Positions 22,631 to 30,338 of a stretch of DNA of 32,689 bases are shown here, in pieces. The DNA is taken from positions 1 through 32,689 of the forward strand of contig NZ_JAPYPS010000042.1 of the NCBI RefSeq assembly GCF_029937575.1, written 5' to 3'. The position numbers were made by a program, and so were the translations under genes. Source of the DNA: Nocardioides sp. Lineage in GTDB: Bacteria > Actinomycetota > Actinomycetes > Propionibacteriales > Nocardioidaceae. The notes below the pieces were generated by a model that saw only the letters and a list, made by a program, of their open reading frames with translations, was not told the origin of the DNA and ran no database searches. The number at the start of each line of letters is the position of its first letter. The stretch's first letter is position 1.

Positions 22631-23983
22631 CACACGAGCACCGGGGCGCGGCCGGCGAGGCGCTCCCACGGAAAGTCGGGAACCGCCAACGGGACCGACG
22701 AGTGACCGACGGCTCTCTCGATGAGCCGGCCCAGATCCTCTGTCCGTCGTGCCCAGGGGGCCCACTCTGCCAGTTCCAAGGCGGCAGCGTTGGTCTCACC
22801 GTGACCCGGCAGTGCCCGATAGGTGATCACGGGCAGGCCCGAGGCCCGAGCCTCCAGCGAGGTCAACCCGCCGGCGTTCTGGATCACCAGGTCGCATGCA
22901 CGCATCAGAGCCGCCATGTCGTCGACCCATCCGAAGGTGTGGACACCACCCCGACTCTGGAGCGTACGTCGGAGGGCCGGGTTGCTCCCACACACCACGA
23001 CGGGAGTCGCTACCCCGGTCGCGAGAACGTCTTCCACCGTCGACGTCACGTCTCCCACTCCCCACGAGCCGGCCCCGACGAGTGCCAGGCGTTGGTCGCG
23101 AGGCAGGTCGAACTGCTTTCGGGTCTCGTCCCGGAGTGCAGGCGTCGTGGGTGCGAAAACATGGTGAGGTCTGGGGTCCTAGCACCTCCACCCCCCGTGC
23201 CCCGAGTGCAGCGGCCTCGGCGGCCGGGACCGCGTGCAGTGCGACGTGCGCATCGATGTCCGACGCCACCCACAGCGGATGGACGCTCATGTCGGTGAGA
23301 TAGGTGATCGCGGGGATCGCCAGCGAACCGTCTCGGCGGAGCTGCGACAGCGCCTGGCTTGCCAAGGGATAGGTGGACACGATCACCCGGGTGCTCGGCT
23401 GGCAGGTGTTCATCTGGCGCTTGCGGGCAAGCGCCCCGACAAGCGAGGCGATCCAGTGATTATCGGATGGCGAACGCAGCGACCGGAGCAAGAGCCCCCA
23501 TGTCCCGGGGATCACGGTGATCTGCCATCGATAGCCGCTACGCACCAGGCGACCGAGCCCCGGGGGGAGCAGGTCCAGGAAGTCGACGCGGTCCACCACG
23601 AAGCCTGCCTTGCGTGCCTGGCGGGCAAGCTCGACCGCTGCCCCGTCGTGGCCGGCGCCGATACTCGCCGACACGATCAGGACGTGGTCGCGCGCTGCGT
23701 CGTCGTGTGGGCGCGCGGACGAGGCCGCCGTCGGCCGCGCGACTGCACGCGTCGTCGGTCGGTGCCCCACCACGAGCCCGACCAGGACAAAGGCCAGGAG
23801 CACCACGGCCGCGAGCACGAGTGCCTCGATGAGGATCACGATCGCCAAGGAGGCGACCACTCCCGTCAGGTAGATCGAGAAGTGGTCGCGTCCGCCCACT
23901 TCGCGGTCTCGCAGGGAGGCCGTCCCGGTCGATGGACGAGCTGGGGTAGGTGGAGTTTCGATTTTGGCGGCTCTGAGGTCCAT
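22630..23983 (-). CDS. MGDG-synthase-like glycosyltransferase, interrupted by a 1-nt frameshift
   Basis: Two frames together encode one protein of about 450 aa. The first, from ATG 23983, has a membrane helix pair (about residues 38-72), then VLIVSASIGAGHDGAA (101-116), the diacylglycerol-glucosyl/galactosyltransferase N-terminal motif, and runs to LGPQTSPCF. The second frame resumes with APTTPALRDETRKQFDLP and continues to VIQNAGGLTSLEARASGLPV, a nucleotide-sugar site, and stops at 22630. Removing one A from the AAAA run at 23156-23159 joins them seamlessly. This is either a sequencing error in a homopolymer or a real recent inactivation; the intact flanks favour an error. The enzyme should transfer a sugar from a nucleotide donor to a lipid acceptor at the membrane. 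A direct-repeat box lies 20 nt upstream. Confidence 0.85.
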
Positions 23984-24003
23984 GTGCCTGATCCAAGTGC
24001 TAC

Positions 24004-24021
24004 GCGCCTGTCGAGAACCTG
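24004..24021 (-). promoter_or_regulatory. CAGGTTC direct-repeat box, site 2, for the glycosyltransferase
   Basis: The minus strand reads CAGGTTC-TCGA-CAGGCGC with an 11-nt period. It ends 20 nt before the ATG at 23983. It lies between this gene and the stop of apbE, so the glycosyltransferase and deacetylase probably have their own promoter. Confidence 0.65.
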
Positions 24022-24052
24022 AACAGGATCGGCCGGGCTCACCGATCAGGTG

Positions 24053-24871
24053 TCAGAGCACCTGGAGAGAGGGTCCGTCGTGCCCTTCTTTGCGCCAGGT
24101 CTCCCCGTCCGCGAACACGACGAGCGCCCCGAGTCCGGGCTGCGCCTCGAGCCACGTCTGACACCGTCGTCCCATGGCGAAGGCCGCGGTGGCCATCGCG
24201 TCGACGTGCGTCAGGTCCTCGCCGATGAGCGTGACCGACGCCAGCTCGGAAGCAAGCTCGGAGGGCGAGCGACGGAGGACGGGGTCGACGATGTGGGCGC
24301 CCCGCTCGGCGGTGCCCGAGGTGGCTACCGCCATGTCCTCCCCGGCGACCACGGCGGCGACCCGACCGCGGTCGAACGGGTCGACCACCCCCAGACGCCA
24401 CGCGACACCCGGCACCGGCTGCCCACAGCTGCGCAGGTCGCCGCCGGCGGCGATGCAGTGCGACCGCGAACCGGCATCGCGCAGCATCCGACTGGCGACC
24501 TCGACACTCCAGCCCTTCACCAGACCGGTGGGATCAAGCCGCCCGTGAGGATGCGCGGTGAAGTAGCCGTCACTGGCCTCCACGGCGCGGCGGCAGCGTG
24601 CGAGAACCTCGCGCACTTCGTGCGGGCACTCATCGATCCGGCGGGTCCCGCTGGCCAGCTCAGAGATGGCACTGTCAGCGCGATAGGTACTGAACGTGGC
24701 GTCCACCCACTGCCACCACTCGACGACGCGATCGACCGGATCCGAGTCCGGGGCAAGGTCGCGGACGTCGAGGGTGAACACGGTGCCCATCACCGACACG
24801 ATGCGCCGGGAACCCTGGACACTGTCAGCGAAAGGCGCCGGCGCTTGACGGTGCGTCGTCACGGCGATCAC
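24053..24871 (-). CDS. apbE: FAD:protein FMN transferase (ApbE)
   Basis: This 272-aa protein carries the ApbE landmarks: MGTVFTLDV near residue 28, FSTYRADSAISEL (60-72), LDPTGLVKGWSV (about 111-122), AAGGDLRS, VATSGTAERGAHIVDP and HVDAMATAAFAMG. ApbE moves FMN from FAD onto a Ser/Thr of target proteins outside the cytoplasm. No convincing signal peptide is seen; length is slightly short for the family. The GTG start at 24871 overlaps the stop of the FMN-binding gene by 4 nt (GTGA), and that protein is the natural substrate. It is the third gene of the flavocytochrome operon. Confidence 0.93.
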   Translation of the reverse strand: MIAVTTHRQAPAPFADSVQGSRRIVSVMGTVFTLDVRDLAPDSDPVDRVVEWWQWVDATFSTYRADSAISELASGTRRIDECPHEVREVLARCRRAVEASDGYFTAHPHGRLDPTGLVKGWSVEVASRMLRDAGSRSHCIAAGGDLRSCGQPVPGVAWRLGVVDPFDRGRVAAVVAGEDMAVATSGTAERGAHIVDPVLRRSPSELASELASVTLIGEDLTHVDAMATAAFAMGRRCQTWLEAQPGLGALVVFADGETWRKEGHDGPSLQVL

Positions 24872-25347
24872 CCCTGGCCGTTCGAGGGAGCGCTAGGAGT
24901 GGCCGGCGACTGACCGGCCGCGATCTGGTCCAACGCACCTTGGAGGGACTCGGAGTACCCCTGACTGGTGTACGACGCCCCCGAGACGGCGTCGATGCCG
25001 GCACCCTGGGCGACCAGGGCCTCGCGGCGCAGCACCGGCGCCGAGTAGTCAGCGATCTGACCGGACTGTCCGCCGGTGGGCAGCTGGACCGCCTGGACGT
25101 CGGTGACCTTGCCGCCGGCGACGGTCACCCGCACCTGGACCGGCCCGTAGCGCGTGGTGATCAACGGACCGGTCACCGATCCCTGGTCACTGGCTGCCAG
25201 GTTGACGGCCGGGCCCAGACCCGCCGGGTCGGAGGTCAGCGTCTTGGCACCCAGCAGGAGGAGCACTCCGAGCACGGAGCCGGACACCTTCAACGCCGGG
25301 CCGAAACGGCCGAGAGCGCTGGGGGTCGTGAGCGATCGGGTGGTCAT
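24868..25347 (-). CDS. FMN-binding domain protein, probable flavinylation target
   Basis: This 159-aa protein has an N-terminal membrane anchor (about residues 18-36). An FMN_bind domain at about 58-142 is like the NqrC/RnfG C-terminal domain. The segment DAVSGASYTSQ contains SGASYT at 122-127, matching the [ST]GA[ST]xT flavinylation site, so Thr127 is the predicted FMN attachment residue. It should act as an extracytoplasmic electron carrier fed by the flavocytochrome encoded just upstream (stop to start gap 9 nt), with ApbE attaching the cofactor. The C-terminal tail is Pro/Ser-rich. Confidence 0.92.
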   Translation of the reverse strand: MTTRSLTTPSALGRFGPALKVSGSVLGVLLLLGAKTLTSDPAGLGPAVNLAASDQGSVTGPLITTRYGPVQVRVTVAGGKVTDVQAVQLPTGGQSGQIADYSAPVLRREALVAQGAGIDAVSGASYTSQGYSESLQGALDQIAAGQSPATPSAPSNGQG

Positions 25348-25356
25348 GTCGTCTCC

Positions 25357-26757
25357 TCAGAACTCGAAGCGTTCAGCGTGGATGTGGCGCAGCGGCACTC
25401 CGCAACGCAGGAGACAGGCGGTGGCCGCGTCCATGAAGGGCGCCGGGCCGCAGAGGAAGACGTCGCGCCGGTCGAGGTCAGGCACGAGATCGGCCAGCCG
25501 GGCGTCGACGAAGACGTCGTCCGCCCCACCGGGGTCGCCCAGCCCGTAGTGCACGTCGATGTGATCGGCTCTCGCGAGGAGGTCGATCTCCGCGCGGTGC
25601 ACCAGGTCAGCGGCCGTCCGACCCCGGTAGATCAAGGTCGCGGGTCCCGTCGCCGGACCTTCGCGGTGCAGGTGCTCCAGCATGGCGCGCAAGGGCGTGA
25701 TGCCGATGCCCCCAGCGAGCAGGAGAACTCCGCCGTTGCGACGACGGTGGGTCGTGAGGGCGCCGTACGGACCCTCCATCAGGACGCGAGTGCCGGGCGT
25801 GAGCGCGGCCAGCTCGGCGCTGTGTCGTCCGAGCCCTTTCACGGTGATCCGCAGCTCGGAGTCGGTCGGGGCCGCCGAGAGCGAGTAGGGGTGCGACTGC
25901 CACCAGCCGCTCGGGGTGAGGAAGCGCCAGCGGAAGAACTGGCCGGCCTGGGCTTCGAGGCGATCGAAGGCGCGTCCGGTGATGACGATGGAGACCACCC
26001 CGGGACCCTCGACGGTGACCCTGTCTACCTGCGGGTGATGGTGGACGGCGTTGCGGACCGGGTTCAGCCAGCGGTACCAGAGCAGTAGCCCGGCCACGCC
26101 GGCGTACATGGAGATCCACAGGGCCTTGGCCCAGCCGGCTTGGAAGTCAGCGCCAGCGCTCAGGACGTGGAGGAAGCTCAGGCCGATCGCGATGTAGGTG
26201 AGCAGGTGGACGAGGTACCAGGTCTCGTAGTCGACCCGCTTCCTCACCTGCCGCGCCGAGAGCCCCCCGACGAGCACCAGCAGGCCGTACCCGATGACAG
26301 CGAGCAGCACGTTGGGCACCGCGACCAGCATCAGGTTCGTCTGCGCCATCAGCCCGGTGCCCGAGGTGAGCGAGTAGCCCCAGATGATCAGGACGGCGTG
26401 GGCGCTCAGAAGTCCGATCAGGAAGCGCCCCGACATGGCGTGCCACCGCGACAAGCGGTCGGTCCCGAGACCGTGGTCGATCCACGGCCCCCGACACATC
26501 AGGAGCAGCGCGATCACGATCGTGTAGCCGCCCAGGAGTCCGGCGATGCGGCCGGCCGCCGTGACCCACTCCCCCAGACCCGGAAGCATGGTGGTGTCGT
26601 GCCACCACAGGGCGAGCACGGCAATGGCGCCCGACACCACGATCGCGACGAGACCGCGCTCGCTCAAGGTGCGCGGACGTCGCGTCGCCGGCCCGGACGG
26701 CGAGGACATCGGGGCGGTCGGCCCCTGGGGCCGGTGATGGGTGGCAAAGGTGGTCAT
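25357..26757 (-). CDS. Ferric-reductase-like transmembrane flavocytochrome
   Basis: This 466-aa protein has six or so TM helices (about residues 36-230) and a cytoplasmic ferredoxin-NADP reductase-like module. Two His pairs fit bis-heme coordination: His106/His120 (RWHAMSGRF, LLSAHAVL) and His184/His197 (YLVHLLTY, SFLHVL), spaced 13-14 as in ferric reductases and NADPH oxidases. HPYSLSAAP (about 300) is the FAD site, LLLAGGIGITPLRAML the NAD(P) site, and DVFLCGPAPFMDA the C-terminal nucleotide contact. It should carry electrons from NAD(P)H through FAD and heme across the membrane, here probably to the FMN-binding protein. The ATG start at 26757 is 19 nt from a direct-repeat box. Confidence 0.92.
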   Translation of the reverse strand: MTTFATHHRPQGPTAPMSSPSGPATRRPRTLSERGLVAIVVSGAIAVLALWWHDTTMLPGLGEWVTAAGRIAGLLGGYTIVIALLLMCRGPWIDHGLGTDRLSRWHAMSGRFLIGLLSAHAVLIIWGYSLTSGTGLMAQTNLMLVAVPNVLLAVIGYGLLVLVGGLSARQVRKRVDYETWYLVHLLTYIAIGLSFLHVLSAGADFQAGWAKALWISMYAGVAGLLLWYRWLNPVRNAVHHHPQVDRVTVEGPGVVSIVITGRAFDRLEAQAGQFFRWRFLTPSGWWQSHPYSLSAAPTDSELRITVKGLGRHSAELAALTPGTRVLMEGPYGALTTHRRRNGGVLLLAGGIGITPLRAMLEHLHREGPATGPATLIYRGRTAADLVHRAEIDLLARADHIDVHYGLGDPGGADDVFVDARLADLVPDLDRRDVFLCGPAPFMDAATACLLRCGVPLRHIHAERFEF

Positions 26758-26776
26758 GGCTGAACTGTCGCGCCGG

Positions 26777-26794
26777 AGACCTGTCGAGAACCTG
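26777..26794 (-). promoter_or_regulatory. CAGGTTC direct-repeat box, site 3, for the flavocytochrome operon
   Basis: The minus strand reads CAGGTTC-TCGA-CAGGTCT with an 11-nt period. It ends 19 nt before the ATG at 26757. It is placed back to back with site 4 in the 98-nt spacer. Confidence 0.65.
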
Positions 26795-26818
26795 ACTGAA
26801 TCCCGGCGCGGGCATAGT

Positions 26819-26836
26819 CAGGTTCTCGACAGGCGC
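26819..26836 (+). promoter_or_regulatory. CAGGTTC direct-repeat box, site 4, for the DedA gene
   Basis: CAGGTTC-TCGA-CAGGCGC with an 11-nt period, ending 19 nt before the ATG at 26856. It lies in the spacer between divergent promoters. There is no Shine-Dalgarno before the ATG, so a leaderless mRNA is possible. Confidence 0.65.
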
Positions 26837-26855
26837 CAGCTCCTGGCGTCCCACC

Positions 26856-27518
26856 ATGATCGCCACCCTGACTCCCGTGCTGCTCGCCCTCGGCCCGCTG
26901 GCCCTGCTCCTCGCGATGGCGGTGATCTTCGCCGAGACCGGGCTCCTCGTCGGGTTCTTCCTGCCGGGAGACTCGCTGCTTTTCACGCTGGGTGTGATGG
27001 CCGCAGAAGGCGCCATCCACCTGCCGCTCTGGCTGATCGCCGCCGGCCTGTTCGTGGCCGCAGTGGTCGGGGATCAGGTGGGCTACCTGATCGGGCGTCG
27101 GTACGGGCCTCGGGTCTTCACCCGAGCCAACTCCCGACTCTTCGCCGCGTCTCACGCGACCAGGGCGGAGTCGTTCTTCGCCAAGCACGGTCCCAAGGCG
27201 GTGGTCCTGGCGCGCTTCGTACCCGTCGTCCGGACCTTCACCCCGGTCGTCGCCGGCGTGGCCGAGATGCCGCGCCACGCCTTTACCGGCTACAACGCGA
27301 TCGGCGGACTGATCTGGACCGTCGGGTTCCTCTCCGTCGGCTACTTTCTGGGAGGCGTGCCGATCATCGCCTCGCACATCGAACTGTTCGCGATCAGCAT
27401 GGTCGCCCTCACGCTGATCCCAGCGGCGGTCGGGCTCGTTCGGCATCGTCGCAGGAGCGCACGAGACAGCGCCGCGCTCTCGCGCGTCGACCACCCAGCC
27501 GAACTGCTGACCAGTTGA
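26856..27518 (+). CDS. DedA-family (VTT domain) membrane protein
   Basis: This 220-aa protein has about five membrane helices. It carries the DedA/VTT hallmarks FAETGLLVGFFLPGDSLLFTLG (about residues 25-46), VVGDQVGYLIGRRYG and ARFVPVVRTFTPVVAGVAEMP (about 129-149). The acidic Glu in the first and Arg in the last are conserved functional residues. DedA proteins help flip undecaprenyl phosphate or phospholipids and support membrane energy state. In this context it could supply a polyprenyl carrier to the GT-C glycosyltransferase, which shares its promoter box. It is followed after 70 nt by the two-component system 4 genes on the same strand. Confidence 0.9.
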   Translation: MIATLTPVLLALGPLALLLAMAVIFAETGLLVGFFLPGDSLLFTLGVMAAEGAIHLPLWLIAAGLFVAAVVGDQVGYLIGRRYGPRVFTRANSRLFAASHATRAESFFAKHGPKAVVLARFVPVVRTFTPVVAGVAEMPRHAFTGYNAIGGLIWTVGFLSVGYFLGGVPIIASHIELFAISMVALTLIPAAVGLVRHRRRSARDSAALSRVDHPAELLTS

Positions 27519-27588
27519 GCACGCCTCCCTGGAGCGCGCAGGCCGCTCGGGTGGGACGCTGTGCCCAGCAACCGGAAGGAACGACATC

Positions 27589-28248
27589 ATGCTGATCGGC
27601 GTATGCGAGGACGATCCTGCCATCCGACGCCTGGTCTCACGGGCTCTGGAGTCCGCTGGCCACGAGGTCCTTAGTGCCCACGACGGCGGCGAGGCGTTGC
27701 GACTGCTGGGACCTGACAGCGGGGTCGACGTGGTCGTGATGGACGTCGGACTCCCCGACTCCGACGGCCGCGACGTCGTGCAGGCCCTTCGTTCCGAAGG
27801 CCAGTCCGCGCCGGTGCTGTTCCTGACCGCGCTCGGTGCCGTCCACGACCGGATTGCCGGCTTTCATGCCGGCGGCGACGATTACGTGTCCAAGCCGTTC
27901 GACATCAAGGAGTTCCTCCTCCGCGTCGAGGCACTCGGACGACGAGGCAGGCCGGCGCCGCCGACGGTGGGAGGTCTCGCTCTCGATCCGGCGGGGCACA
28001 CGGTGCGCTGCCCGGGCGGGGAGGCGCTGCTGACCCCCACGGAGTACCGGATGCTCGCCGCGATCACCTCGCGCCCCGGAGAGGTCGCCCGGCGCAAGGC
28101 CGTGGTGGCGGCCGCTTGGCCGGATGGCTCCATGGTCAGCGAGAACACGATCGACTCCTTCATCCGACGTATCCGGGTCAAGCTCGAGAGCATCGACGCT
28201 CCGGTCAGCATCGAGACGGTCCGCGGCGTCGGGTTCAGGCTGTCGTGA
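27589..28248 (+). CDS. OmpR-family response regulator of two-component system 4
   Basis: This 219-aa regulator has acidic EDD at 7-9, phospho-acceptor Asp52 in VVVMDVGLPDSDG and SKPF in place of TKPF. The winged helix begins TPTEYRMLAA and ends TVRGVGFRLS. GGAAGGA lies 8 nt before ATG 27589. It lies downstream of dedA on the same strand, so site 4 could also drive it. It is the most likely reader of the CAGGTTC boxes, two of which flank its own neighbourhood; this is an inference. Its stop overlaps the kinase start as GTGA. Confidence 0.92.
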   Translation: MLIGVCEDDPAIRRLVSRALESAGHEVLSAHDGGEALRLLGPDSGVDVVVMDVGLPDSDGRDVVQALRSEGQSAPVLFLTALGAVHDRIAGFHAGGDDYVSKPFDIKEFLLRVEALGRRGRPAPPTVGGLALDPAGHTVRCPGGEALLTPTEYRMLAAITSRPGEVARRKAVVAAAWPDGSMVSENTIDSFIRRIRVKLESIDAPVSIETVRGVGFRLS

Positions 28249-29564
28249 CCCCACCGGTGCCATCGGGGTCCTTCCGGCGACAGATCGTCATCCTCACCGC
28301 CTGTTCGACGGCTTTCGCCATGGTGGTGCTGACGGTGGTCGTGCAACTGATCCTGGCCGCCCAGACCAGCCGGGACGTCGACCGCGTCCTGGAGGACCGG
28401 GCCGACGCCGTCGCCGGGTCGACCACGAGCGAGCCCGGCCAGGGAGCGCTGTCCGTGCCGCAGGCGGACCTGGACCGCGGAGTCGTCGTGTACGCCGCCG
28501 ACGGCACCCTGGTCGCCGGGATCGTCCCGAAAGAGCTGGCCGACACCTACGCCGTCCTGAGCGCCACCACCACCACCCAGCTGCGCAACGTCGGCGACGA
28601 CCGACGGGTGCTGGCGCTGCCCTTCGCGACCGCCGGCGGAGCCCGCGGAGTGGTGATCGTCGACGAGCTCCTCCAACCATACGAGGATGCCGAGTTCTAC
28701 GCCTTGCTCGTCAGCCTGATCACGGGAGCCTTCGCGACGGGCGCCGCGGCAGCTCTCGCCGCCTGGGTCACCAAACGCGCGCTCCAACCGGTAGCCGTTC
28801 TGGCCAGCACCGCCGCCGACTGGAGCGAGCACGACCTGACGCGTCGCTTCGCCCTGGGGCCTCCTCGCAACGAGCTGACGGCGCTCGCCGGCACGTTGGA
28901 CACGTTGCTCGACAAGGTCTCCGCGGCCATCCGGTCCGAGCAGCGACTCACCTCCGAGCTGGCACACGAGCTGCGGACCCCATTGACCACCATCCAGGGC
29001 ACCGCCGACCTGGCGCTCATGGGTGACGACCTCCCGACGTCCGCGCGGGAGGATCTCGAGCAGATCTCCGTGGCCGCCCACCGGATGACGGGCACGATCG
29101 CCACCCTCCTCGAGCTCGCGCGCTCCGACCGCAATGTCGCAGAGTCGGCGGTGTCGTCACTCGCCGGCGTCGTGAACGAGACCGTGCAGGCCACGCCCAC
29201 CCCGACGGCGATCACGGTGGACGTCGACCTGCCGGATCTCCGCCTGGGACTCCCGCACGCCCTCGCCGTTCGAGCGTTGGCACCGGTCGTGGCCAACGCT
29301 GTGCGGTTCGCGACCTCGTCGGTGCGGATCGTGGTGCCGTCGTCGATGACTGCCGGGGTGGAGCTGACGGTCGAGGACGACGGTCCCGGCGTCCAAGCAG
29401 ACCCCGAGCGCATCTTCGAGGCCGGCACCACCAGCGGCGGCGGATCCGGAGCCGGCCTCGGCCTGGCCCTGGCGCGTCGGGTCGCCCGGTCGTGCGGCGG
29501 CAACGTGGAGCTGACCAGGCGCGAGGGACCGACCCGCTTCACCGTCCGGCTCCCGAGGGCCTGA
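28245..29564 (+). CDS. Sensor histidine kinase of two-component system 4
   Basis: This 439-aa kinase starts at GTG 28245, overlapping the regulator by 4 nt; an open frame to 28116 lies inside the regulator and is not supported. TM helices lie near residues 13-38 and 150-174, flanking a ~110-residue extracytoplasmic region. HAMP follows, then HisKA with His241 in TSELAHELRTPLTTI, and an HATPase with PVVANAVRFA, VEDDGPGVQ and GAGLGLALARRV. The Asn-box is VVANAVRF rather than NLLxNAxK, a common variant. The 95 nt after its stop hold no gene. Confidence 0.92.
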   Translation: MTPPVPSGSFRRQIVILTACSTAFAMVVLTVVVQLILAAQTSRDVDRVLEDRADAVAGSTTSEPGQGALSVPQADLDRGVVVYAADGTLVAGIVPKELADTYAVLSATTTTQLRNVGDDRRVLALPFATAGGARGVVIVDELLQPYEDAEFYALLVSLITGAFATGAAAALAAWVTKRALQPVAVLASTAADWSEHDLTRRFALGPPRNELTALAGTLDTLLDKVSAAIRSEQRLTSELAHELRTPLTTIQGTADLALMGDDLPTSAREDLEQISVAAHRMTGTIATLLELARSDRNVAESAVSSLAGVVNETVQATPTPTAITVDVDLPDLRLGLPHALAVRALAPVVANAVRFATSSVRIVVPSSMTAGVELTVEDDGPGVQADPERIFEAGTTSGGGSGAGLGLALARRVARSCGGNVELTRREGPTRFTVRLPRA

Positions 29565-29659
29565 TGCTCGCCCGCGTGGGAAGACTCCCCAGATGACCTG
29601 CAGCAGGTGGCCTTTTCCCGACACGAAGGTGCATCAACATCGTTCAACTAGTGGCCGGT

Positions 29660-30163
29660 TCAGAGTCCAGTGCCAGCCATGAGCAGTTCCGCGCGGCCTT
29701 GCTGCCTGATCTCAAGGGCCACCACTGCCAGCACCCCCAGTGCGAACACGAGACGCTTGGTGCGTAACGGCAGCACGGACCACTGCAGCGTCAACCAGCG
29801 GTGCGTTGCCGCCCCGTAGCCGGCACGCACGATTGCAAGCGCCGCGCCCATGACCACCACGATCCCCAGCGGGTTGTAGCGCCAAGCTTGACCCAGATCG
29901 CCAACCATCGTGTACCTCGCGGCGCGAGTTCCGCCACACAGCGGATCCATGATCCCCCAGCGATGAGTGATCGGATGAAGGTCCACGCCCGGAAGCCCAA
30001 ACAGCGCCATCGCGGCAGCCACCCCGAGGCCGACAACGGCAAGGACCGTTGCCGGCCAATAGCGATCCCGAGGAGTCCAGGCCATGATCGTCGGCGCTGC
30101 CGCAAGCGAGCCATAGCGCTCGCCGCTGCCTTGCCCGCGTGGGCGTCGATCCTCGACCGGCAT
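29660..30163 (-). CDS. DUF2752 membrane protein
   Basis: This 167-aa protein has three or four membrane helices. It carries the DUF2752 core: DPLCGGTRA (73-81), then GDLGQAWRYNPLG (88-100). The Cys-Gly-x-Thr-Arg segment is the family hallmark; the function of the family is unknown. ATG 30163 has AGGGAGAG upstream. A shorter start at Met27 is possible, since the first 26 residues are polar and Arg-rich. The last ~50 codons are closely matched by the decayed fragment at 4881-5097. It is divergent from the N-acyltransferase gene. Confidence 0.83.
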   Translation of the reverse strand: MPVEDRRPRGQGSGERYGSLAAAPTIMAWTPRDRYWPATVLAVVGLGVAAAMALFGLPGVDLHPITHRWGIMDPLCGGTRAARYTMVGDLGQAWRYNPLGIVVVMGAALAIVRAGYGAATHRWLTLQWSVLPLRTKRLVFALGVLAVVALEIRQQGRAELLMAGTGL

Positions 30164-30321
30164 GCGCCACTCTCCCTACTGCTTGGATGACCGATGGGCT
30201 ACGAGCAAGCCTAGGAGATTTGCCGTTGTCCCGCGAGGGCATTGGGTCATTGCTGGCGCCGCACCTCTGAGGGCCGATCTAACGACCGTCGCTTGGATCG
30301 AGCGTTGTTGGCCAGTTGCTT

Positions 30322-30338
30322 TACTATGTCGCATAGTA
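30322..30338. promoter_or_regulatory. Inverted repeat over the N-acyltransferase start
   Basis: TACTATG-TCG-CATAGTA is a perfect inverted repeat with 7-nt arms. It contains the -10-like hexamer TACTAT (30322-30327), and its last base is the A of the ATG at 30338. A repressor bound here would block transcription. The layout recalls TACTA-type operators of BlaI/CopY-like repressors, but this comparison is weak. Confidence 0.45.

Noticed and set aside
29596..29608. ACCTGC-A-GCAGGT inverted repeat followed by GGCCTTTT after kinase 4
   Set aside because: The stem is only 6 bp with a 1-nt loop, too weak to call a terminator.
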